64,000 bases of DNA from assembly GCF_901709675.1 (NCBI RefSeq), contig NC_051091.1, positions 11,876,967-11,940,966 of the forward strand, written 5' to 3'. A program made the translations under genes and the position numbers. Under the pieces are notes generated by a model. That model was not told the DNA's origin and searched no databases. It saw only the letters and a program-made list of their open reading frames with translations. The stretch comes from Syngnathus acus (taxonomy: Eukaryota > Chordata > Actinopteri > Syngnathiformes > Syngnathidae). Of this stretch, positions 38,267-48,975 are shown one piece after another (positions within the stretch are counted from its first letter, which is position 1; every line of letters begins with the position of its first letter).

Positions 38267-38768
38267 CCGTTTTTTTTCATGTATAATGCGCCCCCATGTA
38301 TAATACGCACCCTAAAAATGGCATGTTGATGCTGGAAAAAAGCCTGTACCCATGTATAATACGCACCCAAATTTTGACTCCTACTTAAGTCCGTAAACGT
38401 AAAATTATTTCAGAAAAAAGATCATCTTTGGGAACAACCGGATGTTATTCTGCCGGTCAGTATCACTGCGCATGCGCTAGCAAACTCAATAGCGAAGAAA
38501 TGTTTCGGATTTGTGTAGGGTACATTGTGACAGCAAACGAGCAGGTGATCGAGCAAGCGTCGGATACGAGAGCATTGTGTTCGTATGGAGCGTGTTTGAA
38601 GTGAACAGCAGAGAAGAAAGCGCATCTGTAATGGCGGCCTCCGTATGATATCCGGATTAAAAAATAAATAAAAAAAATAAAAAAAATTGTACCCTTGTAT
38701 AATGCGCACCCCAGATTTTAGGACAATAAATTAGTTAAATTTTGCGCATTATACATGGAAAAAAACGG
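38267..38768. mobile_element. TA-flanked inverted-repeat DNA element (MITE-like), 502 bp
   Basis: The ends are 25-bp inverted repeats with one mismatch: the left end begins CCGTTTTTTTTCATG and reads on to TATAATGCGC, and the right end is its complement. TA lies on both sides, as for Tc/mariner-type target sites. The motif CATGTATAATACGCACC is repeated just inside the left end. No transposase frame is present, so it is non-autonomous. The superfamily is inferred only from TA flanks. Confidence 0.85.
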
Positions 38769-38860
38769 TAGTTATGCTATTAAATGGAAATGATTGACTT
38801 TGCCATAAAAGCTGCATGCTTTGCAGTCCAATGTTCTCTCTAACATGCATTTCTGTCCAG

Positions 38861-38932
38861 GCTGCTCAGTACATTATGATTAAGTCAGCAACACCAAAGT
38901 GTTTGTCGCACATCCTCAAAGATATTGGGTGA
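38861..38932 (+). other. Orphan exon-like block downstream of the st7-family gene
   Basis: A pyrimidine-rich acceptor (TTTCTGTCCAG) precedes 23 open codons (AAQYIMIKSATPKCLSHILK then DIG) followed by TGA, and the same place forms a consensus donor GTGAGT at 38,929. The frame is compatible with joining st7-family exon 14. I do not recognise the peptide. It could be an alternative 3' exon, an exon of a non-coding RNA, or chance. Confidence 0.3.
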
Positions 38933-39463
38933 GTACATGTTTTATCTAATGTATCATTTTCAACTGGGGTTGACCTGTTTTTAGAACCATGTTTAAATCC
39001 CGTTGACTTTGTCACGCTGTTACTATGCGGTGACTGTCGACTGTTTGGCTGGAAAGTCACCTGACACTGAACCCGCTGAAGTTATTTAGCGCGGCCCGAC
39101 CTACTGTAGGTGCTCGCATTGTCTCCATCCCATTCATGGCATGTAGTAGCCGAGTGGGAGGAGAGTGGGTCGACGCTCTCGTAGGAGTGACACCGGATGG
39201 ATCAACAAGGTTTAATATAGACGCAGGAAGGTCTGCATTGGCGAGGTGAACATACCTCCCCGACCAAAAGGCTATGATCCAGTGTCACGCCATCAAAATA
39301 TAAAACATCATCATCAGCGTTATTATGAATGCACTGTGGCAGCTTTGCGGTGCAATCAAAGCCTTCCTGGGGGGAAATGTGCCGCGAAATCGGTGAAAGA
39401 CAATCGTCGGTTGCGATGTCACGCAAGGGTGTGTGTGCAGGTGTTTTCATTTCTTAAAGTAGA

Positions 39464-39530
39464 CTCAGGTCACAGCCAGTCATGGCTCACCGTTTTTTTT
39501 AAGCTGTGCCGTGATTGGTTGTGACCTGAG
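39464..39530. repeat. Repeat-family hairpin
   Basis: Imperfect inverted arms of about 28 bp start CTCAGGTCAC on each strand and are separated by 12 bp. The following sequence (GATGTCATTTTCAGCCGACA, then AAAATGGCCGCCC) is familiar to me from dispersed fish repeats, so this is probably the end of an interspersed element. Confidence 0.5.
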
Positions 39531-42066
39531 ACTCGGTAACTGTGATGTCATTTTCAGCCGACAGTTTAAGTTACAAAATGGCCGCCCATTGAAATGGATA
39601 AAAACGGATGAATTTTGTTACTTACCTCATGTTCAACAGATGCAATATTTATCAGAACACTGTATTTCAACTACTCGGGGCACATACAACATATTTTAAA
39701 GAAAAACATTTTTGGTTGACTTCCCCTTTAAAAAAAAAGTAGCATTTCATACAATAAACACGACCCACGCTGTCATCATTTACATTATTTTTGTTTTGGC
39801 CTCTTTTGTAAAAAAAAAAAAAAAGAAACCACATACTTTCCGTTGGCTCTTATTCCTCAGAAAAAATGTCGATGCTTCACATTTAGCCACTTTTTGTCAC
39901 ATCCATTTAGTAACCCCTCTTAAAGCCCCTTGAGAGATTCTCTGTTGGGTTTAGAATGACTTCAGGCTGCATTAACCAGATGTTGAGAAGTCCCAATTTG
40001 AGGCTCCGTCTTGGCTCATTTTCATTTCTTGTACACTATTTAGAGTTGGAGGAATGCTCGCTTAGTTGCACTGTCCAGGAAAAAAAAAAAATCTGACTAT
40101 GTTTTCCATATTTTGACCCAAAACACTTGATTTTTCTTAATGAAAGTAATTTACAACAAAATATGTAAGCTTAGGCCATCAAAATTACATGTTCCTACCA
40201 TTAAAAACTATATTACATACTAGATACCTTTATATATTCAGGTAGAAAATACTTTCATCAACAAATACAATCTTGCAATGAAATTTACATGATTTATCAC
40301 AAACAATGCAAGATTGTAAACAAAAAACTCCATTATTCCAAAGCATATTTATAAGCATATGTATATGTGTGAAATCTTGAAATAGGAAAGATTTTCTAGC
40401 TTGTCAGAAACTATTTCAGATGTCTTTTTCTTTGCCAGATGAGCGGTCACATTTAACCAAAGTAATTCAACAGGAATGCGGGTCTGTAAAGCATTCCGGC
40501 AAATAGTGACTCATAATAGTCTTTTTTTTTATGTATTTTTGGTCAGCACATCTCTTTTTTTTTCAGTGCATTAACAAAAAGACCAAATTTCTTTTCATTT
40601 TTGTTGCCTTATAAAACCTTGATACATTCAAACTCTAGAGAGAGTTGCTGTACTTTGAGCGGTCTATTGATTTTGCGTGATATAAGATTGTGGATGAGGT
40701 GAAATGATCAAATGTACATTCATTTAATTGTCCAGGTTGACACTGGACTGTACAGTTTTGCTCCAGAATGCTTTGGTATCTTGAGATTTCATTGTACTCT
40801 GCACAGATTTTAGGCAGCCTATGCCAGATGTGGCAACTCGGATCCAGAACGAAAGCAAATAGCCAAAGAAGCTCCAGTTTTTGGCTCATTATTATCTGAA
40901 TGGCATACTCACAACTCTGTGGTTTGTCAGATTTAAGTTTTGTCCATTTCAAGCTATTTCCGTGATGGTTGTGGGTTTCTTTCACACCGGTATACCAACC
41001 ATTCTGTCCCCACTACTTACAAAAGCCATTGATTTTTCTCACTGCAACGCAGAAATTGCGAGGCCAACACATAGCCTGCCAAGGTTTTGCAGTTTTTCTT
41101 AACCGAAATACCCTGAATATTTGGAAATTTACTTTGTGACCACAACGAAAACATCCAAGCATGGAGCGAGAGCAAAAAAAAAAAAAAAAATGAGGCTTGA
41201 GGTTGTGCGTGTGCAAATGAAAACAAGCAAAGATGGAAACAAAGACAAGGGACCAGAGGTAGAAACGAACAAGGTTTTCAATGAGGCGGCAGAAGTGAAT
41301 GTGCAAAAACAACAAGTGTCCAACATCAACACAAGACGGTGCTTTTTTTCGCTCTCTCCCCTGGGGATTTTCGCCAAGAAGTCCTCACTTGTTGGAGATA
41401 CAATTGCAGCCATTTCCAGAAGCTCTCTATTGCTTATTAAATGGAAAGTCTGTTGATGTTTACCTAGAATAAGATGGATTTGCTAAACATTAGGGCTATT
41501 ATCACTCAGCTCGATGTTTGCAATTGTTTTTTAGAGAACAACTATTCGCTGACAAACACATTTTTGTGACTGATCAGCAGCGGGGTGGAAGATTCCAGTA
41601 GATTTCCTACAGGCAAGGGAGGCTCCTTGCAGGGTTGACACGAGAAGAGAACGTTACAGATCGTTATTGGCGGTGGTGGAATTTACCATCTGATCAGCTG
41701 CTAACTGCTAGCTACTCAACGTAAGATGCTAGTTTCAGATATACTGTGCGCTACCATTCAAATGTTTAGGTACACTTAGAACGAAAGTTTATCATGTTAA
41801 CGACTGTATTTCTGATTATCTTCATTGAAAAAAAAAAATCTTAATCTGGGGGTTGACTGCACTGTCTGCTTGAGTATGTATAATACAATTTTCAGCAAAT
41901 ATTTCAAAATTGCCACAAATGATCAAAGACGTTGAAGCTGCTCACAATCCACTACTGGACATATTTTCCAGTTTTAGCATCAGTCATTAAAGATCCTTGG
42001 CCAAATGTTTCTTGTGAAAAATCCCGCAATAAACACCACGGCGGGATGACCTTAGGTGAGGTCAAG

Positions 42067-42281
42067 TCAATCGGGTTGCTTGTGGGGCTTGCAGGTGTGA
42101 ACGTCCACCGTGTCCTCGCAGTCGTTGCACTGGACTGTGCAGCACCATTGGAACTTGCACTCGCACTGGGTGAGGCGTTTGACGCGCATGGTGTCGTAGC
42201 CTCGGCCGCAGCACATCACCTCGCAGCCGTCGGTTCCCCGCGATGACTTGTTGCAAACGCGACCCGCCGTGCCCAGGGAGC
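42067..42281 (-). CDS. wnt2b: wnt2b exon 5 (terminal)
   Basis: [20 protein letters not shown] through [13 protein letters not shown] and TGA. All C-terminal cysteines expected for the Wnt hand-like domain are present. Confidence 0.97.
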
Positions 42282-45200
42282 CTACCGAGCCAAAATATGT
42301 CGGTTAATATCATGGGGTCACATCCACTCACATCTCCAGCTTGAGGTTTTAAAATAACTACCGGTGAGTGTTTCTTATCGGCACTCTGCCACTCACTATT
42401 CACTGGCGGAATTGTCAAACCAAGAATCTTATTTATACTGGAATATACGTGAGAACAAAAACTTGCAGTCAACAGCGAAATGTTTGTAGCAGTCACGGTT
42501 TCCCTTAGACCACAGGTGTCAAACTCAAGGCCCGGGGGCCAGATACGGCCCGGCACATCATTTTATGTGGCCCGCGAAGACAAATTGTGCATCAAATTTG
42601 TGTGTCATTACTAGAATTGCAAATTGTCTTCACTTTTAATATTATTAGTTTTTTTAAATATTTGACCAGTTTTTACTCGTCTGATTTGAGAACGAGTTAT
42701 TCGTCAGTTTGTTTTGTAGCTTTTACTGTATATAATATGAGGTGCTCATACATTTATTTGGGTTGACAGTCATAATGGCCCTCCGAAAGAAGCTATGACT
42801 ACAATGCGGCCCGCGAAAAAAATGAGTTTGACACCCCTGCCTTAGACCTTAATTGAATTTACTCGCTATGTCATCCAAGGACTCTGCACTCTTAACAGTC
42901 AAGTAGTTTGTGGAACTACTTACTGTCAAATTATTTACACTGTAAGATATTTCACACCAGATAGCCCAAGAAATACTCGGCGCTTGTTTCTAGATGGAAC
43001 TCGAGCAGTCGTTCTTTCTCCACTTCTTCATTGTTTAGTCAAATTGTCCACAGTGTCAATGTTGGAAGATATGTGACACCAGATTGTTCAGATAGTTGAG
43101 GTCAGTCAGAGTCTGTTTCCAGTTGACGCTGTAGTGGTCATCATTCTTAAATTTCTTCAAATGTTGAATAGAATGATCTGAAAATGTCACACTAAGATTT
43201 ATATCTATTATTTTGTGAAAGACAGGCCAGAAGGGGAGTTAAGTTGTTTTCATGGGTTCGTCAGCCATTTTTGGAGTCTGTCCTCTTACAGCCACAATTG
43301 TAAACTAATCTTTTGCAGACTGTCAGGCAATGATCTCACAATGTCAAACCAAGACGCTCAAAACCTTGTAAGAGATCTCAATGTCTGAAGTCAGTTATCA
43401 ACTTTCCCACTGAGGTTACATTCCCAGACAGGTCAATTGAATACTCTCTGACCCCAACCCAAACTGTGCTCAGGTGTGAAGATCAGATGCCACCAATAAT
43501 GAGCGAGCATCCCTGATGTAAAGAGAAGGGATAAGAGAAGATGTTTCCCTCAGGCTGAGAAGGGATCCCTGCCTTAAAGTGACCAAAGGAAGGATTTGAA
43601 AATTAAGCCTGCATGTATCCTCGGGCAGTGAATTCCTACACAATAGAGATTAGTGGTGAGGAGGCATCATAAGCTCCTTTTAAGATCACTTTTTAACAAC
43701 CTGTCCTTTGAGTCATTACATCAGGTATCAGCCCAAAGCCAAGGAGGAGTGAAGGTATTAGTTTAAAAGTGCACCGCGTCATCAAGCAAAGAACTGGTGA
43801 GCGCCTTCACGCTCTGTTGAAGAGACTGCATGTGAGCAGGGAGACGGATCCTTAACAAGGCAAAGCAAACGGCAGGAATTAAAGCGGATGGGAAAGGGCA
43901 TACCGATGGACTTTAAGCTGTGATGGAATGCGAACCTTCACTTGACGCCTTGGGTTTTCATTTTGTTTTCCAAGGTAATGTGGCATCAGGCGAGTGCCTG
44001 TTTAAACCGCAAAAAGTAGATCCAGATATCAATCTTAAAGCCTAAATGCCAATTGTAGCGACGTATTCCTGAAAACTACCCTGGTCAATAATGACAAACT
44101 TAATGGACACCTCCTGAGGTACTTCTACGAAAACCAGCTCGACTATTGGTTATTCTGCTCAAGGAGCAACACTTTTCCCATACTAAACAAATTTGCACAT
44201 TTGTTCACACAGATTCCCTATGGCATTTTCACCTCCAATCTCAAGTCGCTATTCTTCTTTAGGAACAAATCCCACACCTCAAATAATACTATCCATGTTT
44301 TCCTGATGTGCCAGTTGAAGTGTATGCCGAATGTTTGTGATACCTGCCGCTCGGTCCATGAGGCAGTAGTCCGGCGAGTTCTCCACATACACCAACTCAT
44401 TCTTGGCACTCCCTTTGAAGTCAGTTTCCATGAAGCCTGTGCCATCCTGGTTCATTGTCACCTCCACGGCCGTGTCGTATTTCTTGCGGAGGTAGTCGCC
44501 CGTCCGCCTGAAATCGGACATAGCCAGCCAGCAGGTCCTCAGGGAGCAGGAGCCACTGACACCGTGACATTTGCACTGCAGCTTCATGAAGCGCTTGACG
44601 GCCTGCAGCAGAGGTCAGAGTTGACGGGGCGTTAAGCTTGCCATGTTGGCCCGCGGCCAAGGTGTGAATGACCCTAAGAGGTAGGTCACTTCTTCTTATA
44701 GAGATCCTCTTTCGAGAGGAAACAATGGGCTATGAGACATATACACGAGAGCGTGAGGGTAAAAGTCTATGCAAGTACGAGACCAACAAGTTGAACAAAG
44801 GCTCCAGCTACTGCCAGTTATGTTTGTTCGACCTTAATACATGAAGCCATCTGGCATCGTCATGCAAGGGTAGAAAGCTCTTGAACGAGGTCTCTTTTTT
44901 CAGAGCTTCCTACAAATGTGTCATCTCCACCCCAGATTTGGATGACAGCTATCGGGAGATTGTGAGTACACAAACATAACAGCAGTTTTATCAAAACTAG
45001 TCAACAACTCAAACGCAACTTTTTATCAAGGGTCGACACCTAATGTCATTGGCATAGACCATGCAGATTGGGTCTTCCAAAGTGCGCAGTCCTAGAAAAC
45101 AGCTATTGGCAGACCCTAAAGGATGCTAATGTTAGCTAATAACAACTCAGAACCTTACAACAACTCACCATTCTTCCGCAGCGATTGTTATGCAGAGTCA

Positions 45201-48200
45201 TGAGTGCCCTGGCATCCTTCACCATCCTCTCTGGGGCGTCCACAAAGGCCTTGGCGAATTTGATGCCATAGTTGATGTTGTCACTGCATCCCCCCCAGTC
45301 AAAGTTGCCCCGGTGGTCGCTACCTTGACCGCGCTTGTGCCCGTCGCAGTTGCAGTTCTTGACGTCGCCCTGACTGCATGCACGGGTGATGGCGTAGACC
45401 ACCCCTGCCGACGAGATGGCGTACACGAAAGCTGCTTCTCTGCTGCCTGTCCAGAAGAGGAACAAGTGGGACTTAATGCCGTAAATTTACCTGTGAGTAC
45501 CTTTTTGTATTGTTTGGTTGGTTTAGTGTTGTGACATAGTACAGATTGTAGTTTGGTCTGGACAAAATAGTTGTCAGAGTGGTTGGAATTGTCCGATTTT
45601 GGTTGGTTCTTTAGTACAATCCATAGCTCCTTACAGCAGCATATGTCCAGTACACGGAGAAATCAGTCCATGTATGGTGGATTGTAGCGGCATGTCAACC
45701 GTGACATCACAGCATGGCCGACTCTCCTTTCACCTTTTTCTTTGTGTGCACATGTGGATGCTTTCTCAGTCACTGGACTTTGTTTTCATTTGAGAAGATT
45801 TGGGGGTTTATTCGGGTCCCCCACTACACACACCTCCACCTCCTGTCCTCATTCCAGCTCACGCAACCAAGCAGAACACAAGCGATATGTCAGGCCGTCA
45901 AGCTTTGTCCGGATGCCAGAAACATCTCCCCAAATATTTACATCTCCTATTACGGTTTATACATTACCAGTGTGGATCTCTCAATTGTTTTTTTCCAAGA
46001 AAAAAATACATGTTCCCGCTTTCCCTTATCCCCACGAGGAGGAGAAAAAAAAACACCTCTTTGTGTTTATACAGCGGAATTATTCATGAGACATCCATTC
46101 ATTATGTGCTTATCTGATCGTAACGGAGACATTTACAAGGGTGATCAACTGGAGTGTCTCACACACATTGGAAAAAAGCCACATTCCCCATCCCAGTTGC
46201 GCCGACTCACTTCGCAGCATCACCCTGCCAAACACGGTGTGATCGTGCTCCATTGTGCTACAGTTCCAGCGCTGGTGGCGGAACTGGTGCTGGCATTCCT
46301 TGATCCACTCCTTGGCACCTTCGCCGATGGACTGCATCAGGTCCGGGTGGCGCTGGCACAGCTGCCGTTGCTTGTTGACCAGGCCCGAGATGTTGCCGCA
46401 AATCACCCGAGCACCCAGCGTGCCGATGTACCTGCGTGACAGCGAGCGGTGGTCATTATGTGTCATTGCAGAAAGTGTTGAAATGTTTACAGTTGAAAAG
46501 CAAATAGGAATCTGTATTTTTTCTTCTTCAATTGATTGAATATTATCACGTTTAGTAACGATCAGAGGCCTGTCGGCAAGACTTATGAATCACAAATCAA
46601 TCGCCATTGGAGTGTAGGGGAGGCAAATGGCCATCTGCCTCAAGTTGGATGATGTCGCTTGAAAGTGGCTCTGGATCTTCACCCACCCAAATCAAAAATG
46701 GAAAACCTCTTGGAGACTGGTATTACGTAAATGAGTTGCATGACAGCAGGATGGGAGTTCAAAACAGCTCACACATAGCCTACATGGTCTCCCCTTGAAT
46801 GCTAGTGCTAAAACTTTTTTTTTTTTTCATTGAAATGAACACGTCTTCAGTATTTTCCTATTGTTGACTTTTAAACCGGACTCTGGTGCTTGTGTTTCCT
46901 GGCCCTGAAACGGCCCTTGGTGGATGCCACATTCAAGAGAGCTTATGAAATTCTCCTGTTCAGTGAGCAAGTACCTCTATTGCTTCCTTCTCCACTCACT
47001 CGACTGCAATGTTTGAAAGGGGCCAATCCCATACCGCTGTACGGCACAAGTAACCATCGAAAACTCAAGACGACATCCTCACAAGAGTCCCTTGAATCGC
47101 TGCGCGTCACCCAGTTTCCACTCCCGTTATGGCTGTGGCTCCTCGGAGCATAACCGTGTGGCCCCATGTTAAAAGTTGAGCAGGGCCGCTACTTATGTTT
47201 ATTGTCTTGTTCACAGCAGCTGAGCCAAAAGACACTTGAGAACGCACACTTGGACAGAGAGAGGCGCCTGTCTTATGGTGGTGGCAATTGACGGAATGGA
47301 TGGCGTGTTTACAAGTGCCTGACTACCATCCAAGTGTGAAATTAAACAACCAAGTAAATTGTTTGTAAGCTGCCTATACAGTATATGAAAATACACTTTG
47401 GCCTCATTGTGATGTAACATTGGGGCGAGTTTACATAGTAACCACACTGTGTTGCATTGCCCATGACTTGTTCAGCTCAGATCCAGAGCCACTTTCAAGT
47501 GACTCGACAATGTCCCACCATTTCCAACCTCCCCCCTCCACACACACACATACACACTTTGATGCTCACTGAGCTGTGTTTGTGTTTTTTTTTTTTTGTC
47601 TTCCTTGCAGGCCATTTAACAACTGATCAAGGCTCATTTGTTCACGCACCAGCACCCACACCTGACGCTAAAGATGGATGGGACAGGATAGGGGAGATGA
47701 TGTACATCCTCCACCACACCATTCATCTGCATCAAGGCATGGGCCAAAATATTTGGTACACCTGAACACACTCTTACTGAGATTTATGAATGTGTTTGTT
47801 GTTGTGCGTGTTTGAGGGCCCTCTCGTGGAACTCAGTGAGTAAACCAAAATATAAGGAACAGCCCTTAATTTCATTTTCATTAAAAGTATTCATTTGTTT
47901 GTTTGAAAATTTTATCATATATTCATAATATAAATTCTGATTAATGTATATTAGTTTAATAATATTATTTCGGTTTATCAGTTTTTTTTAATCATTGCTA
48001 TTTTTTTTCAGAAAATCCTTATATTTACTGGTTTAAGTATTTCATTTGTATTATTTATTTATATTTTATATTATATAACCCCTGTCTATTTTACCCCATT
48101 TGTTTTATATGTTGAGTAATTTATCATACGTTTATAATATTATAGCTATATTGTAATATTTATTTTTAAATGTTTTTTCAGTGGTATGTTAATTTCTAGT

Positions 48201-48537
48201 GTGCCTTTAACATACTATAAATCATTATTATTTAATTTAATGCACTTTCCAAGTGCATATTCCTGAAATTGTCTTCTCAGCATGCAAATAGGATGACGGA
48301 ATATTCCTACACAATTGTAGATCCATGTAATCACACATGCAATCGGAAAGTGTTAAATAAATATAAAAATATATTCTGTAGCTAGTTCAACTCTATTTCA
48401 ATGGTCCCTCACCACCAGGAGGAATCCACTCTTGGCGTGCAGACGAGCAGCAGCCAAATGAGCATGTACACTTTGGCTTTGGAGTTTCCACGCAGCGTCC
48501 TCCTGCCCATCGTGGAGTCCGGAGATAGTAGTCTCAT
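42067..48537 (-). CDS. wnt2b: Wnt2b secreted signalling ligand, complete, 5 exons
   Basis: Coding exons on the minus strand: 48413-48537, 46211-46431, 45169-45446, 44344-44602, 42067-42281. They join in phase to 365 aa, normal for a Wnt. A hydrophobic signal segment ([11 protein letters not shown]) precedes VDSSWWYIG. The Wnt signature CHGVSGSC places the palmitoleoylated serine at Ser224. Cysteine-rich blocks [23 protein letters not shown] and [10 protein letters not shown] are intact, so the ligand should be functional. RVMLRSSREAAF, NNRCGR and QCECKF favour Wnt2b over Wnt2, which has NNRAGR and KCGCKF. Wnt2b is secreted with Wntless and signals through Frizzled to beta-catenin; in fish it acts in liver and fin specification. 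The start chosen is the first ATG in frame (A at -3); ATGs at codons 10 and 25 are alternatives. Whether this is the ba or bb copy cannot be told here. Confidence 0.97.
42503..42847. mobile_element. hAT-type non-autonomous DNA transposon with 8-bp target duplication
   Basis: The element spans 42,511-42,839 (329 bp) in wnt2b intron 4. The exact 8-bp target duplication CCTTAGAC lies at 42,503-42,510 and 42,840-42,847. Terminal inverted repeats of 17 bp read CACAGGTGTCAAACTCA on the left and the complement of CAGGGGTGTCAAACTCA on the right. An 8-bp duplication with CAG-like ends is the hAT hallmark. There is no transposase. Confidence 0.92.
42848..44343 (-). other. wnt2b intron 4, part beyond the hAT element
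   Basis: No exon is seen. The DNA at about 43,540-43,960 is unique-looking and GC-balanced, without repeats, and is a possible enhancer candidate only by appearance. Confidence 0.4.
44344..44602 (-). CDS. wnt2b: wnt2b exon 4
   Basis: [20 protein letters not shown] through [12 protein letters not shown]; includes the acylated serine of CHGVSGSC. Acceptor GCTGCAG, donor GTATCA. Confidence 0.97.
45169..45446 (-). CDS. wnt2b: wnt2b exon 3
   Basis: [20 protein letters not shown] through [10 protein letters not shown]. Acceptor GGACAG, donor GTGAGT. Met replaces the Thr of human WNT2B at the end of NNRCGR. Confidence 0.97.
46211..46431 (-). CDS. wnt2b: wnt2b exon 2
   Basis: [20 protein letters not shown] through [11 protein letters not shown]. 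Acceptor CACGCAG, donor GTGAGT. Sequons at Asn55 (NIS) and the conserved Asn98 (NCS). Confidence 0.97.
46432..48412 (-). other. wnt2b intron 1
   Basis: About 2 kb without a recognised exon. The part next to exon 1 (about 47,830-48,380) is extremely AT-rich, made of irregular TTTAT/ATAAT runs rather than a clean tandem repeat. A short CA run sits at about 47,541. Confidence 0.6.
48413..48537 (-). CDS. wnt2b: wnt2b exon 1
   Basis: [10 protein letters not shown] through RVDSSW plus two bases of the next Trp codon; basic n-region and hydrophobic h-region of a signal peptide. Donor GTGAGG. Confidence 0.9.
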
Positions 48538-48699
48538 GTTTGGTCGCGGCTCGGTGCTAATCCGGCGTCCATCGTTAATGACGCCCCCCAAAAAAATCAA
48601 ATCAAAAGACTTTTAAATACTGTGATGAAGCTCCATTAGCGGGTCCCAGTGTTCCGTGCGTAGGTAAGGTGCCGCGTAATTCACGTCAGGATCAAATTG

Positions 48700-48975
48700 C
48701 AATTAAAGCGCGATTCACTCATCAAAATTATTGCGCACGTTGAATAGAATCGGGAAAAAAAACTAATGATATATACTGTATGTACATCCGTAGTTCGCGA
48801 CAGAAGATGCGCAAATACTCTGCACACACGCGCACACGCGCAGCTCTTGCGCGTCAAACGTTTGTGATGAGGTTGACACACCCACCTTCTCCGCCCCCCC
48901 CCTCCGCGACCAGCCCACATAAGAACCGAGCCCACCACCCACCACGTCCCTTTTTCTTATAGTTTCAAAGATACC
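48700..48975 (-). promoter_or_regulatory. wnt2b promoter / 5' leader
   Basis: Upstream of exon 1 lies a CpG-rich block (48,790-48,930) and, at 48,956-48,970 on the minus strand, CTTTGAAACTATAAG: a TCF/LEF-like site (CTTTGAA) directly beside a TATA-like TATAAG. A second TATA-like run (GTATATATC) is at about 48,770. The start of transcription is not proven. Confidence 0.45.

Larger units (their letters stand above)
36220..42066. other. Convergent spacer between st7-family and wnt2b 3' ends
   Basis: The 5.8-kb gap holds both 3' UTRs, a 502-bp inverted-repeat element (38,267-38,768), a 68-bp exon-like block on the plus strand (38,861), and a repeat-associated hairpin (39,464-39,530). Around 39.07-39.45 kb the DNA is CpG-rich. 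No other gene is recognised. Confidence 0.6.

Noticed and set aside
42062-42556. 164-codon minus-strand frame over wnt2b exon 5 and the hAT element
   Set aside because: Wrong frame for the Wnt exon; it also runs into transposon sequence.
45714-46439. 241-codon plus-strand frame across wnt2b exon 2
   Set aside because: It is antisense to a firmly identified Wnt exon and has no recognisable domain.
48538-48600. N-terminal extension of Wnt2b upstream of the first ATG
   Set aside because: The frame stays open for about 21 codons but has no ATG; the extension would need a TTG start.
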